Source: Sympetrum striolatum
Taxonomy: Eukaryota; Arthropoda; Insecta; Odonata; Libellulidae
Assembly (NCBI GenBank): GCA_947579665.1
Contig: OX388349.1
Location: 24,770,459-24,834,458, forward strand
Direction: 5' to 3'
DNA: 64,000 nt
Under the pieces are notes generated by a model. It searched no databases, was not told where the DNA came from, and saw nothing but the letters and a program-made list of their open reading frames with translations. How positions within the stretch are numbered: position 1 is the stretch's first letter; the number at the start of each line of letters is the position of its first letter. Shown piece after piece: positions 9,560 through 21,400 of the stretch. Both the position numbers and the translations under genes were made by a program.

Positions 9560-10471
9560 CGTGATAGGCTAAATCACCAGTATAACTGAATCAACAAAGG
9601 AATATAGCTATAAGAATAGCGAACTTCCGCTGAAATCAAAACTGCTAGACGTCTTCACTCAAGAGCTCAATGAATAACTGAAGGTTTAGCACCTTTCCAA
9701 ATAGCGGTCACAGAAATATCATCATAGTCTGCAGTAGCGTTTTCCAAGAAAAGGCCTCAAGAGGGATTATGGGGTAAACCCAAGGGTAAACGTCCTCAAG
9801 ACTGTGCATGTGCGTGGATAATACCCGATAAGTGCAATAAAACATCTGGTGTGAAGAAGAAAGGCAATGGGTTTGAAGAGAACAGCTCCCTTCTGCGCCC
9901 AAATCACCGCAAGCGCATTAGCGTCATTTATCGCGCTGACCAGAGTAAACGTTTCAAAGAACTAAGCGGATAGAATATTATATACATCCTCTTGTGTAAT
10001 ATTTAGGGTAAAACTGCGGCTATAGAATCAAAGTGAACAGTAATAATTAGCCTATATGTTTTATCTAAATCGGTAAAGGTTTCGCACAGCCTGAACTTTT
10101 CATTACTAAATTATGGGTGATGAAATTTTATCATGCGAACTATAGTTATCGTCATAAGATTGCAACTATAAACATTGAATCTACTGTAAAAAGAAAGAGT
10201 ACTCCATCTGTAGTCAAATAATTACGTTAGAATGGATCAAGTAACGAGAAATAAGAAATGCAATACACTTAGGAAGATTTCACAAAATCACCGAAAAAAG
10301 CGATTTTTTAAATGTTCACACATCTTCCATTTATCGTCTGAAAATTCAAAAAATCAGTTTCAAGCAATCTACAAGGTATCTCTAAAGCAAAAACGGGCAA
10401 AAACCGAAGTTGGGAGCAAGAAACGGAAAAAGACGGGCATGATTCGTTCGTAGCGGAAATAAGAGAATCGA

Positions 10472-10530
10472 ACGGATATATACGGGCATGCTCTGATTTT
10501 TGCGACCTCGGATTACGGATATATACGGGC
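10472..10530. repeat. Subterminal 16-bp direct repeats of the piggyBac element
   Basis: acggatatatacgggc occurs exactly at 10472-10487 and again at 10515-10530, the latter next to the right inverted repeat. Repeats at such positions are candidate extra transposase-binding sites. Confidence 0.8.
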
Positions 10531-10531
10531 G

Positions 10532-10545
10532 CGTCAGGGAAGCGG
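10532..10545 (-). repeat. piggyBac right terminal inverted repeat
   Basis: cgtcagggaagcgg followed by TTAA at 10546-10549. It is a perfect inverted match to the left end. Confidence 0.93.
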
Positions 10546-10549
10546 TTAA

Positions 10550-10993
10550 TTCAGATAGATCTGTCCCTAAGGGGTCCAAAACCCATGCAAAACTGAAAAC
10601 TGGGGCTGTTTTCAGGGATAGAGTCTCTTCTCTGCCTTTACAATATTATTCAAGGGCAAAACCCCCAAAAAAAGAACATAGGTTAGCTAAATAGGTCAAA
10701 GAAGAGAACTCATATGGCCCAGATACCCAATTGTGGAATTTAGGGTACCGGAAAACTTTGCTTTGACACAATGTCGAAAGGTGTATAGAAAATATTTCTA
10801 ACATAAAGTTAGGTGGTATTTGCGACAAGAGAATCTTGCCGGGCGATGCAGATCCCATCCTGCTACGCAACCTATCAATATTAACAGTATTATATCAAAC
10901 ACTAATTACAAAAACATCCAAGAGACACAACAGAATAGAAACAAGTTTAAGGACCGTGAATTTGCATGAACTTATTGGGCAACCAACTCTTCA
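10550..10993. other. Unassigned sequence between piggyBac and gypsy-type pol
   Basis: About 440 bp with no convincing ORF. The 3' LTR of the neighbouring gypsy-type element would be expected here, but I do not see the ends of the candidate LTR at 15120-15713 repeated. That LTR may be lost, strongly diverged or deleted. Confidence 0.4.
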
Positions 10994-13900
10994 TTAATGA
11001 TATGCTTTTAATTGCGAAACATGTGATATTTTCTCCTTGTTAGGCCCAACCTGTAACACCACAGTAACAGGAGTAACAAATCTTATAATTGAAAAGGGTT
11101 CTGACCATAGAGGCTCCAATTTAGACATTCTATTCTTCAGTTTTGAACTTACTGAATGATTTTGAGCCAGTACTAAATCCCCTATTTTGAATTGTGGTAC
11201 TGAATGTAATTTGTTATAAGAGGCAACATATCTCTTGTGAGCCTTGTTTAAATTTTGAACTGCTTTGGTCCAGTGCTGCCTGAGATCACGGTCAGAGCAA
11301 GAAGTATCAACAACACAATTAGGTAGATCCCACACATTATTTAGGGGATGTGGAATCAATCTACCTAGAAACAATTTAGCAGGGGAATATAAAGTACTTT
11401 CATGAACTGATGTATTAAATGCAAATGTCAAATCTCCCAGAAATTCATCCCAGATTTTATGAGAGAGTGTACAATAGGCAGACAGTGCAAAACGCAGATT
11501 TCTATGAACTCTTTCTACCAGATTAGGACAGGGATAGTAAGGGGCTGTATGTACTATTTTAATCCCAACTTTAAAACAAGCATCTTTAAAGGCAGACGAG
11601 GTAAAAGCAGTAGCATTATCAGACACAATATATTTGGGATAGCCAAATTTTGAGAACAAATTATGAAATAACACATGTATTGCACTTTTGGATGAAGCAT
11701 CTCTCACAGATTCAAGGAAAACAAATTTAGAAAAACCATCAATTACTGTAAAAATATAACAATTTCCTGATTTGGATCGAGGAAGGGGACCCACGAAGTC
11801 AATGAAAATTCTCTCCCAAGGGTTGCTAATAGGCTGAGAAGATAATACACCAGAAGAAAGAACATTTCTGGGCTTTGTTATCTGACACACCGAACATCTT
11901 TTAACCATTTCAGTGATCTCAGTCTTAAAGTTTGGCCACCAATAACTCTGGGATATTTTTGGACAGTCTTAAATATGCCTAAATGCCCCGAACTAGGTAA
12001 AGAATGGAAATATTGGAATAACATTGGTCTAATGACAACAGGAACAACAACTCTAAAGTTTTTAGCCTTACTAACTTTAGAACACTTTAGAGCAAAAGAA
12101 ATCCCATTTTCTTTAACTAACTTAAGTCCATCATTAGTTAATTTATTAATAAGTGGTACACAGTAAGGATCATTATTTTGGTGGGTTCTAATATCAACAA
12201 AAGACATAGGTAGCTTATGTAAAAAACAAGAAGTAGCAGACTCTTGTACCTGAATTCTGGAGAGACAATTTGCTGGTTTATTTAAATTAGCCTTAATATG
12301 ATGTATTGTAAACTTATAAGAAGATAATTTTAAAACCATCCTAGCAATTTTTCCCAATTGCTTTGGATGATTAAACAGCCAGGTTAAAGCCCCATTGTCG
12401 GTATACAAATGAAAAGGTCTAAATTGTAAATAATCTTTAAATTTTTCAATACCCCAGATACATGCCATGCATTCCAATTCATATGCAGTTAGCTTCTGTT
12501 CATGTGGATTTAGAGTTCTACTAGCATATGCCACAGGACAGTATTTCCCATCAATATGGTGATTAAGAACTGCACCAAGAGCCGCATTACTGGCATCGAC
12601 AAATAAATGGAAATCACGAGTGAAACAAGGCATTGATAATACTGGAGGGTTGGCTAAAGCATTTTTCAATTTATTGAAGGCGTCATTGTGAACAGTAGAC
12701 CACACAAACCTTGCATCTTTTTTCTTGAGTTGATTTAGAGGGTGGGCAATCTCCCCATAGCCAGGAATAAATTTAGAATAAAAACCTGCCATACCTAGAA
12801 ATCTGGACACTTGCTGAAGATTTAGCGGAACAGGAACATTCTGAATGGGTCTAACCCTTTCCGGGTCAATATGAAGACATCCCCCTCGAAGAACGTGCCC
12901 AAGAAATGAAACAGAATTTTGACACAGCTTCATTTTTCCTGGATGAAGAGTTAGCCCAGCGTCTCGCAGTTTTTGGAGTACAGCTCTCAGATGGAGTAAA
13001 TGAGAGCTAATATCCTTTGAAAATATACAAAGATCATTAATGTAAGGATAAACACAATTATATTTCAAATCACCAAGAACAAGATCCATTAAACGAGTGA
13101 AAACTTGTGGATAATTGACAAATCCAAAAGGCAATCTGGTGTATTGAAATAGACCGAAAGGCGTTACAAAAGCAGTATATTTCTTAGAGGACTCACTCAA
13201 AGGTATTTGATTAAAGGCAGAATTTAGATCAAGAATAGAAAATATTTTAGCCTCAGACAGATATTGAAATGCATGTTCTACCGAAGGCGTTGGATAGGGG
13301 TCTACCTGTACTTTTCCATTTAATTTTCGATAATCCACCACCAATCTCCAACCTTTATCCCTCTTAGGAATGAGAAAAGCCGGTGAAGCCCATTGAGATG
13401 TGGAGGCCTCAATCACACCTTGCTGAATCAGAGATGATACAGAATCTTGTAGGATCTTGGCTTTGGCTGGAGGCAAAGAAAATGGATGTGACCTCACAGG
13501 AGTGGTATCTGGAAGCTGGATTTCATAAGCCATTACACCAGTAGACCCAAGTTTGGTAGTAATGACGTCTGGAAATTCATTAATAAGTTGCACCACGTCC
13601 TGTGGAATATCAGAATTATCAGAAGGGGAGCATGAGTTCACCAGTTTGTTCGATCCCAGATTGGTAGATAATGCAGGGGAATCCCTTTTAACGGAAGAGC
13701 TTGAGCTTAGCACCGGGTGAGTAGTATCTCGTGAACTGTTCTCAAGCTGCCTATCAATGAAGGGGATTATTTGAGTGGGATCAGACTGAAAAGTGAAATA
13801 GTTATGGCCTAAGATCATTCTAGTTTTTAACATAAAATCCCTACCAATTAGTACTGGAAATGGCAAGTCAACAAGGTAGAAATGATGGCTCCAAGAGAAT

Positions 13901-14140
13901 GAGCTGACCTTGACCTTCACCTTAATTTGCTGAGTTAACGTAAATGTAGTTCCTCCAAGGCCTCAAATTTGAAGTGGGGACTGAAGAGTTTTAACCGAAC
14001 GTAACTGTAAATTGTTACAAGAATTAACATCAATCAGCAAATAAGTAGAACCAGAATCTATCAAGGCTTCAAGAGAATGATTACCAATTGTCACCTTAAC
14101 AATTGGCAAAGCAGGAGACAAAAGAATCTGTAGCATGGAA
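10994..14140 (-). pseudogene. pol of gypsy-type element: protease, RT, RNase H, integrase
   Basis: Reading 5' to 3' on the minus strand: aspartic protease with IDSGST near 14050, a TGA at 13963-13965, then reverse transcriptase (WRLVVDYRKLN, FSILDLNSAFNQIPL, TRLPFGF), RNase H (LFVDASNAALGAVL, YELECMA), H2C2 zinc region and integrase (IFIDFVGPLPRS, IVSDNATAF, NLVERVHRNL, supplying D, D and E). The RT motif C reads YIND where Y-x-DD is expected; the codon at 13036-13038 encodes Asn for the first catalytic Asp. A frameshift lies near 11900-11960 between the H2C2 region and the integrase core. The enzyme is therefore very probably dead. Confidence 0.88.
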
Positions 14141-14931
14141 CATAGTAATAGCTGGCCGATTCAAATTGGAACTGGATGTTCGTCTTTGCTGACGACAATT
14201 ACCAAAAGTATGACCTTGACAATTGCAAAAAGTACAAGTGATTGCACGTGGCGAATTGGCGTTGAAAGTAGCCGAATAATTAGCGAAATCCATCAGCTGC
14301 TTTGAGGCGTACGACAAAATTGCTTCAATTCTAAAATATTAGTATGCTTACTTCGGAAAACGAACGTACTTCGTGTGAGAGGGTTTACTCCATCGAGAAC
14401 AATAGAAACGAGCTCAATATCAGATAAAGACAACCCCAAAACCTTTGCCGAAACAGCTACAACATTTAAAAACTCCAAGGGAGGCTCGGATGGCATTTGA
14501 TAACGTTTGACTTTAGCTGCAATCAAACGCTCGTACTCCCGAGAACTTACAAACTCTTGCCAAATTTCCGAGACCAGCATTTGAAAAGATAATTTCCTCT
14601 GAATAGCGGCAAACCAAAACATCCGAAAATTAGCAGGTAATTTCGACGTCAGATATATCATAAGCAAATCAAATGGAATTAGCGATAAATCAGAGACATG
14701 AATGACCGAACTCAAAAAATTAAACAAGTTTTTGGATTCAACGTTTGCCAAGGGAAGAATATCCGAAAGTAATAACTTGACAGAATCCAACTTAATGGAA
14801 TTAGCGGAATAATCTTCCAAGGACGCTTGGGTTGCAATTGAATTCATATTGGCAATCTCTCGAGAACTACCTCGATTACGATCTTTAGAGGAACTTGAAT
14901 AACCTTTGGCGTAAGGATTAGGAGGTGGCAT
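14096..14931 (-). pseudogene. gag of gypsy-type element
   Basis: Starts MPPPNPYAKGYSSSS (ATG at 14931) and runs as an alpha-helical capsid-like segment to about 14293. A second frame (14317-14096) then carries one zinc knuckle, CTFCNCQGHTFGNC, typical of nucleocapsid. The frame change near 14300 separates capsid from the knuckle and looks like damage. A further change near 14140 leads into protease and could reflect natural gag-pol frameshifting. Confidence 0.75.
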
Positions 14932-15100
14932 TAAAACGAAACAATACTTACAATTGGAGCGCAATTAGAAAAAATCAAGAACGTCAGCATTGCGAAGATA
15001 CGAAATAACAACATGTCAAAGAATCAAGAGGGAATACTCACGAACAGAGTCCATAAGATATCGATAAAAGCAATTTTGCAAGAACAGAGTTGTGAACCAA

Positions 15101-15116
15101 CCGCGCCCTGCTACCA
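15101..15116 (-). promoter_or_regulatory. Candidate tRNA primer-binding site
   Basis: The plus-strand text ccgcgccctgctacca ends in CCA and lies 3 bp inside the candidate LTR. On the element strand it reads TGGTAGCAGGGCGCGG, the form of a site complementary to a tRNA 3' end. The tRNA species is not assigned. Confidence 0.6.
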
Positions 15117-15119
15117 ATT

Positions 15120-15713
15120 TGTGCCACCTTGTAGTTCAGTACTTGGAAAGAACTGAAAAACATTCGGTAACTCAATAACTACTCTGAACAGCAATCAGCT
15201 CGGGATATCGACATCGGGAAATCAATCAGAGAATGAGTTTCAATCATAAATATAATAAGTAATAATATTAAGAGGTCAAACAATATCATACAACAAAATA
15301 TCACTTTAAATTGAACTGCTCATTTACAATTAGTACAAAATCACCCAATACGAATGTCGATTCGGGAAGACTCCGAATTTACAAGACGTCGAAACATTCT
15401 CTCTTCACAACAACCTTCTTTAAGAACTCTCTTAGCAAAAAGTGTTTTCAAACAGCCCCAACGCCTCAGACCAAAACCAATCTAACCTCGCCCTTGAGTT
15501 CACGGTCACACAGTGAACGGGACAGGAGCGCTGGCTGGCACGCCTTTCACACGTAACCGCGGAATAATCTCAGTTCGAACTTTTGACTCTTGACAAAGAT
15601 TTTATATTCTACCACCATTTGGCATAAAAAGCGATCAGGAGTCGAAGGCGCCACCCTAAGTCACCATAAGTCAGATTCACTCTGGTCACTCCGGTCACGA
15701 CGTCACGTCGGCA
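15120..15713 (-). repeat. Candidate 5' LTR of the gypsy-type element
   Basis: Delimited on the element strand by TGCCGAC at the 5' side and GGTGGCACA at the 3' side, giving TG...CA ends and short inverted termini. A TATAAAA-like box on the minus strand near 15597-15604 would fit a U3 promoter. There is no second LTR in the window for confirmation, so the boundaries are provisional. Confidence 0.45.
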
Positions 15714-16534
15714 CGAAATTATCGACGAAATTGCCACAAAGTGCATGCCTGGTCTATCTCGGTCGGACTGGAACTCTCGCCTGCAAAGAGCCAGGTTATA
15801 ACTTTTCTAGGCCAACTAGAGAGGTTGCCGTTGGTGCGTTGCGGGGGGGCAACAATACCAGCCAGAAACGAAGTGATGTACCTGGGAGTGATGTTGGATT
15901 CGAGGCTCAGCTTCTATCCACACATTTCCAGGGCCTTGTCCAAAGGAGATGCGGCTATCCAGAAAGTACTTTCGATGGCCAAAAGGTACAGTTTACCTGC
16001 ACGGATAAGCCAGACTTTCTATAAGTCCATAATGCTCATGATAGCCTCATACGGGTGCACTGCGTTCGCGCACGCATTCGAAAGAGTCGCTATCAAAAGG
16101 AGAGCCGCAATTTTCCAAAGGAGAATACTTAGACGTATGACTCGAGCTTACTCCACCACACCAGTGGAAAGCTTACAAATTATTTGTAACACCACCGCTT
16201 GATCTTCAAGTTCAAGCGACGGCTGCGGCTCTAGACAGAGGCTGAGCTTTGCAAAGGTTAGGGGAAGAGGACGCAACCAGGGCAGAAATAAACACGTGGC
16301 TCATGACAGAGTGGAATAAAAGGTGGCTCGCATGCACCAAAGCCAAGGTCCTCCATGACATAATCCCAAGCGTAAAGCACAGACAGTCAATGAACTTTGA
16401 GCCAACAAAGCAAATGGTACGCTTCCTAAGCGGCCATGGACCATATAATCATTATCTGTATCGATTCCGCAAAAAAGATAATGAAACCTGTGACATTTGC
16501 GGCTTGATCGAAAGAGACAACTTGCATGTGATGC
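15714..16534 (+). pseudogene. R1-like non-LTR element, RT C-terminal part (5' piece of split copy)
   Basis: Carries the thumb and connection region of an R1/TRAS-type ORF2: LELSPAKSQVITF, YLGVMLDSRLSFYPHI, RRILRRMTRAYSTTPVESLQI, PPLDLQVQATAAALDRG, then a Cys/His cluster CDICG...H near the C-terminus. Frame changes occur near 16190 and a stop near 16245. The coding part is severed at 16534 by the insertion of element B and resumes at 22425. The upstream parts of the element (endonuclease, catalytic RT) are absent. Confidence 0.75.
16523..16534. repeat. Target-site duplication of element B, left copy
   Basis: tgcatgtgatgc lies immediately before the 5' end of element B and recurs exactly at 22413-22424. 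It falls inside the R1-like coding sequence. Confidence 0.9.
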
Positions 16535-17186
16535 TTACCCCTGCGGGTAGGGGGATGGAGAATACTCCCGCGGCATCCCGGCCTGTCGTAAGAGGCGACT
16601 AATTGGGCGGGGAGAAATCCCAAGAACAAACCTCTCGAACAGCAAGGGCTGAGTCCGGGCAGTCATGTGAATCAACTGTCTGTGTGAGGTCATGCCAGCT
16701 GACCGAGGATTCACCCACGTGTTTGCCGTGCGTGGAGACCCGTAAGGAGGAGATGGGTGTCCTGGAGGTTGAGTGCCAACCACAAGCAGAGTAGCTGCTG
16801 ATACACTTCCAGTCCAACTGGACTACCTATTTTATCTGGCACAACACACCTCTTTGGCCCCGAATTCGCTGTAAACGGGAGGCCAGGGAATAGCACACCC
16901 TGGTCAATCGGCTACTGATGGCTGGGGATAAATTCCTTTCTAGCGTACGTCAGTCCTGTGCGAGCGCTTGGGATGCACGCACGCATTCTGCTGGAGGCCA
17001 ATGGAGGAGTGTGGTTTGGAGGAGCCACCACTGTTCCGGAGGTCATTCCCAGTCTGCTTAGCGACATCCTGGGCGCTATATCCCTTTGGTAGCCCTGGCG
17101 TCCGTATCAGTTTGCGATGCGGCGTCCCAGTTTGTGTGGCTCCGTGGTGGGTGGGGAGCCCGAGGGATGAATTTCTTTCCTAATTT
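16535..17186 (+). promoter_or_regulatory. 5' UTR / internal promoter region of element B
   Basis: Closely similar along its whole length to the leader of element A, supporting the element boundary and the ORF1 start. Small ORFs on both strands here are not conserved in phase and are not called. Confidence 0.6.
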
Positions 17187-18380
17187 ATGGAAACCAATCA
17201 ACCTCCTCCCAAAAGACCCCGCCCAGCTGTGGGTGGGGGAGAAAATGCTAGGAAATGTAACAAATACCTTATCGTGAAATGTGCCTTGGAAGGCGAGACC
17301 CTAACTAAGATGTCTCCCTTCCTCATTCACAGGGTGCTGTCTGGCTCAATTCCGGGAAAGCTACCATCAGTAAAAAAGCTACGGGATGGAACACTGCTAA
17401 TTGAAACCGACAATGAAAAACAGAGTGATAAACTACTACTTATGAGTACCTTTCACGAAACCCCGGTGAAAGTAGAATCTCACAAAACTCTGAATACATG
17501 CCGTGGGGTAATCTCTTCGTATGATCTTCTTTATGTAAACGATGATGAGATAACGAAGGAGATGGCTTCCCAGGGAGTCATCTCCTGTCGTAGACTCCAG
17601 AGAAAACAGAACGGGGAGACAATAAATACCACCTCTGTAGTCCTAACCTTCTCAAGGGACACGCTGCCAGAGAAGGTATTTGTAGGATACGAGGCATGTA
17701 ATGTAAGACCATATATCCCCAGTCCCATGCGGTGCTTTCAATGCAACCGTTATGGCCATACTGCCAATTCATGCAAGGGTAAGCCCACCTGCCCAAAGTG
17801 TGCTGGGGATAAACATGATGGAGAGCCATGTAGTGGACCAACAAAATGTACCAACTGTGAAGGAAGTCACCCAGTTTATGCCCGTGAATGCCCCAAGCTT
17901 CAGGAGGAAAAGAAAATTACAGAACTCAAAATAACAAATAAAATCTCTTATGCTGAGGCTAGGAAAAAATACAGAGAATTAGTCAGTCCTACATTCTCCC
18001 GATCATATGCAGTAGTAGCTACAGTGAAAAAATCTAATATCGGGTGCCAGACAGACCCATACATAGAAAAACCAATGGAAAAGAAAGGAAAAACTAAAAT
18101 CCCTGAAAAGACACCAGTCTGCACTAGATCCTCGACAGAGGATAACAGCCATAAAACTAATGCTCCCCCTCAATCTGTGGGGAAGACAGATACAGGAGGC
18201 AAGAGCACTACCATTACCCCCTCTTCCTCGCGTCAGCAAATTAATGCTGACTTCTCAGTAACCCCTACCAATGAGTCCTCTGACTCCTGCATGGAGGAGG
18301 ATGAGGTTTTGTCTGAGACAACCCTCCGAAAGGTTCTTTTAGAGCGGAGTCAAGGTAGAAAGGTCAAGATTAAAAGGTGA
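17187..18380 (+). CDS. ORF1, gag-like protein with three zinc knuckles (element B)
   Basis: 397 residues, open, collinear with element A ORF1 (same PPPKRPRP start and VSQ/ASQGVISCRRL core). Knuckles: CFQCNRYGHTANSC, CPKCAGDKHDGEPC, CTNCEGSHPVYAREC. The tail is Lys/Ser/Thr-rich and ends in a basic stretch. The intact frame beside a broken ORF2 could mean that ORF1 escaped damage by chance or that the copy is young. The protein would bind element RNA. Confidence 0.88.
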   Translation: METNQPPPKRPRPAVGGGENARKCNKYLIVKCALEGETLTKMSPFLIHRVLSGSIPGKLPSVKKLRDGTLLIETDNEKQSDKLLLMSTFHETPVKVESHKTLNTCRGVISSYDLLYVNDDEITKEMASQGVISCRRLQRKQNGETINTTSVVLTFSRDTLPEKVFVGYEACNVRPYIPSPMRCFQCNRYGHTANSCKGKPTCPKCAGDKHDGEPCSGPTKCTNCEGSHPVYARECPKLQEEKKITELKITNKISYAEARKKYRELVSPTFSRSYAVVATVKKSNIGCQTDPYIEKPMEKKGKTKIPEKTPVCTRSSTEDNSHKTNAPPQSVGKTDTGGKSTTITPSSSRQQINADFSVTPTNESSDSCMEEDEVLSETTLRKVLLERSQGRKVKIKR

Positions 18381-18459
18381 TACAATTTTTACTGACAGAC
18401 GGTTTTTAGATTCAGAACCATCACAATATTCTATTTTATTTTATTTATTTATTTATTTT

Positions 18460-21400
18460 ATGTTTGCCATCCAGTGGAATATGAATGGTTTTTACAAAAG
18501 GAAAAATGAATTGGAAGTCTTAATAGGGGATTTTAGACCAGCCTGCATCTTCCTACAAGAAATGCATTTTAAATTACAAGATGAGCCAGCTTTAAGGGGA
18601 TACAAATTTTATAGAAAGGACTTCCTAGACGGAGAGAGAGCCGGGGGAGGGGTTGCTATAGCCATCCAGGAGACTATACTCCTCTCAGGTTGCCTTACGA
18701 ACCCCACTGCAGGCAATAGCTGTTAAAGTGGCTGTCCCATTCGATATAACGATTTGCAATGTATACTTTCCAGAATGGGCACCAGTCACCGAGGAAACTC
18801 TCTCTAATCTCATTAGGCAAATCCCAGTGCCTTTTATTCTCTTGGGAGATTTTAATGCTCATAATCCTCTTTGGGGATGCAACCCAAATTGTTTTAACGA
18901 TTTTAATCCAAGGGGTCGGTTAATAGAAAAAGTTTTATCTAGCTTTAACCTTATTCTTTTAAATAAAACGATAAGACACATTTTAATTCATTCACTGGAA
19001 AATTCTCTGCAATAGATTTAGTCATCTGTTGCAGTTCAGTGGCAGGTCTTTTTAAATTTAAGCCCCACGATGATCTCTGTGGAAGTGACCATTTTCCCCT
19101 TTTAATTTATAAAAAATATTTTAATGATACCTCTAATGTCCCCAAAAGATGGCTTTTGAAAAAAGCAAACTGGGAAGATTTTCAAACAAAAGTTTCAATT
19201 GAGTACGATGAATCTATAACTGCCAGCGAGAATGTGAAAGCACTCACCTCCTGTATTTTAAAAGCAGCTGAGGAAAGTATTCCAATTTCCACTGGAAGAG
19301 TGCGACATCCTCCAGTACCCTGGTGGAATGAAGAGTGTGCTGCAGCAATTAGGAAACGTAAGAAAGCATTAAGAATCTTTAGGAAATATCCTACAGACAG
19401 AAACTTACAAGCATTTCTCCAGCTTAGATCAAAGGCACGCCAATTGATAGATAAAGCAAAGAAAACCTCATGGATGAAATATGTCAGCACTATCAATGCA
19501 CGCACCCGAGTTACAGAGACATGGAAAAAGGTTAAACAAATCTCTGGCATACATAACTCCTCAGTTTCATTTGTAAAAACTAATGGCACTCTGCTCACAC
19601 AACAAAAGGACATTGCAGAAGCATTTGGTCAGCATTATGCAGAAATAAGCAGCTCACAAGCGTACTGTGAAACCTTTCAAGCAATTAAAGAGCAGGAGGA
19701 GAGAAAAATAATACCAGCAACACCTGGCCACTTTGGTAAAAACTATAATGATGCTCTCACTCTGCGGGAATTGAAGGAGGCAATTGCTGGCCTTAAGGAT
19801 ACTGCACCAGGGATAGACTATATCCATAATGCCTTCTTGAAGCATTTATCACAAGATAGGCATACAATGCTTCTGAAAATACTAAATAAGGTATGGGAGG
19901 AAGGAGATTTTCCAAAGACATGGCGCGAATCTGTGGTGGTGCCCATCCCGAAACAAGGAAAAGACACAACCCGCATAGAGAACTATAGACCAATCTCCCT
20001 AACTTCATGTCTCTGCAAATTGATGGAGAAAATGGTCAACAGACGTCTGGTTTGGTACCTAGAAAAACGTAACCTTCTTTGTAATATACAGTGTGGCTTT
20101 CGAAAGCAGAGGAGTACCATAGATCATTTAGTTAGGATTGACTCCTTCATCCAGGAAGCTTTTATTTAGGGACAACATGTGATAGGCATTTTCTTTGACT
20201 TAGAAAAGGCCTATGACACCACATGGCGATATAATATTTTAAAGAAACTGTATGACTGGGGCTTTCGAGGCAATCTATTAGTTTTTATAAAAATGTTTTT
20301 ATCTGACAGAGTTTTTAGAGTAAGGGTGGGAGACTCTTACTCACATCAGTTTGTACAAGAAAATGGCATTCCACAGGGGTCTGTACTAAGTGTTACATTA
20401 TTCGCCATTGCCATTAATGATGTGGTGTCCTCAATACTACCACCAGTTGAGGCCTCTCTCTTTGTTGATGATCTGGCAATTTTTTGTCGCTCTCAGAAAC
20501 TCCCCACAGCTGAGCGGCAGCTGCAACTGACGCTGAAATGACTATGGAGGTGGTCTAATGAGAAAGGATTTAGATTCTCTTTGGAGAAAACCTGCTGCCT
20601 CCACTTTTATAGGCGGAGGGGCATCTACCCGCAACCAACACTCCGGCTAGGCAACCAGACTCTAACATTCGTAGAGTCTATTCGCTTCCTAGGGATGCAT
20701 CTAGACAGACGACTCGACTGGAGGACACACATACTGAAACTTAGGCAAAAAGCACAGGCTGCCATGAACATACTCAAAGTGATCGCAAACAAATCCTGGG
20801 GAGCGGACCGAACATCAATGCTTCTTATCTATAGAGCATTGATACGTTCAAAACTGGACTATGGGTGTTTTATTTATGGTGCAACAAGACCATCCTATTT
20901 ACGACCACTGACATCTTTGCACAATGCCAGTTTACGACTCGCAACTGGTGCCTTTAGGACTAGCCCAGTTGTTAGCATATATAGTGATGCTGGAGAACCA
21001 CCACTGGAGATCAGGAGAAATATCCTGATGTGTAACTATGTCAGTAAAATTTTAGCCATACGCTCACACCCGAGCTTTAAATCTGTTTTTAACCGTAACT
21101 TATTAAATGTTTTTAATAGAAGACCTCGTGCAATACAGCCATTAGCTGTACGAGTCCAGTCGTTTTTAGATAACAATGGCTTAATGCTCCCGAATATCAT
21201 GAGAGCACGCCAAACTAGTGAACCACCATGGAAACTCTCCTTGCCAGACGTCTCATTTATCTTGGCAGACAGGCCAAAAACCAATGTACTCCCTGATGAA
21301 CTCCGTTGCAGTTTTTTGAGGGTTATATCTGAATACCCTGGTTTTAACCTAGTTTATACAGATGGATCAAAGTCTAATGCAGGTTGTGCAAGTGCATATG

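Larger units (their letters stand above)
7601..10549 (-). mobile_element. piggyBac-superfamily DNA transposon
   Basis: A cut-and-paste element of about 2.95 kb defined by both ends: TTAA at 7601-7604 and 10546-10549 (the invariant piggyBac target) and perfect 14-bp terminal inverted repeats (ccgcttccctgacg). The interior carries a decayed minus-strand piggyBac transposase with its C-terminal half toward the left end. The upstream part (9560-10531) holds no convincing gene, and a small plus ORF at 10232-10453 looks accidental. Subterminal direct repeats sit near the right end. Confidence 0.92.
10994..15713 (-). mobile_element. Gypsy-type LTR retrotransposon, degenerate
   Basis: A minus-strand element reading 5' LTR candidate (15713-15120), tRNA primer-binding site, gag, protease, reverse transcriptase, RNase H and integrase (ending 10994). 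The RT-before-integrase order and the integrase motifs place it in Ty3/gypsy. Several lesions are present and no 3' LTR is recognised. Nothing resembling an envelope ORF is seen. Confidence 0.85.

Noticed and set aside
10232..10453. 73-codon Lys-rich plus ORF in the piggyBac interior
   Set aside because: No recognisable motif. Short and composition-driven.
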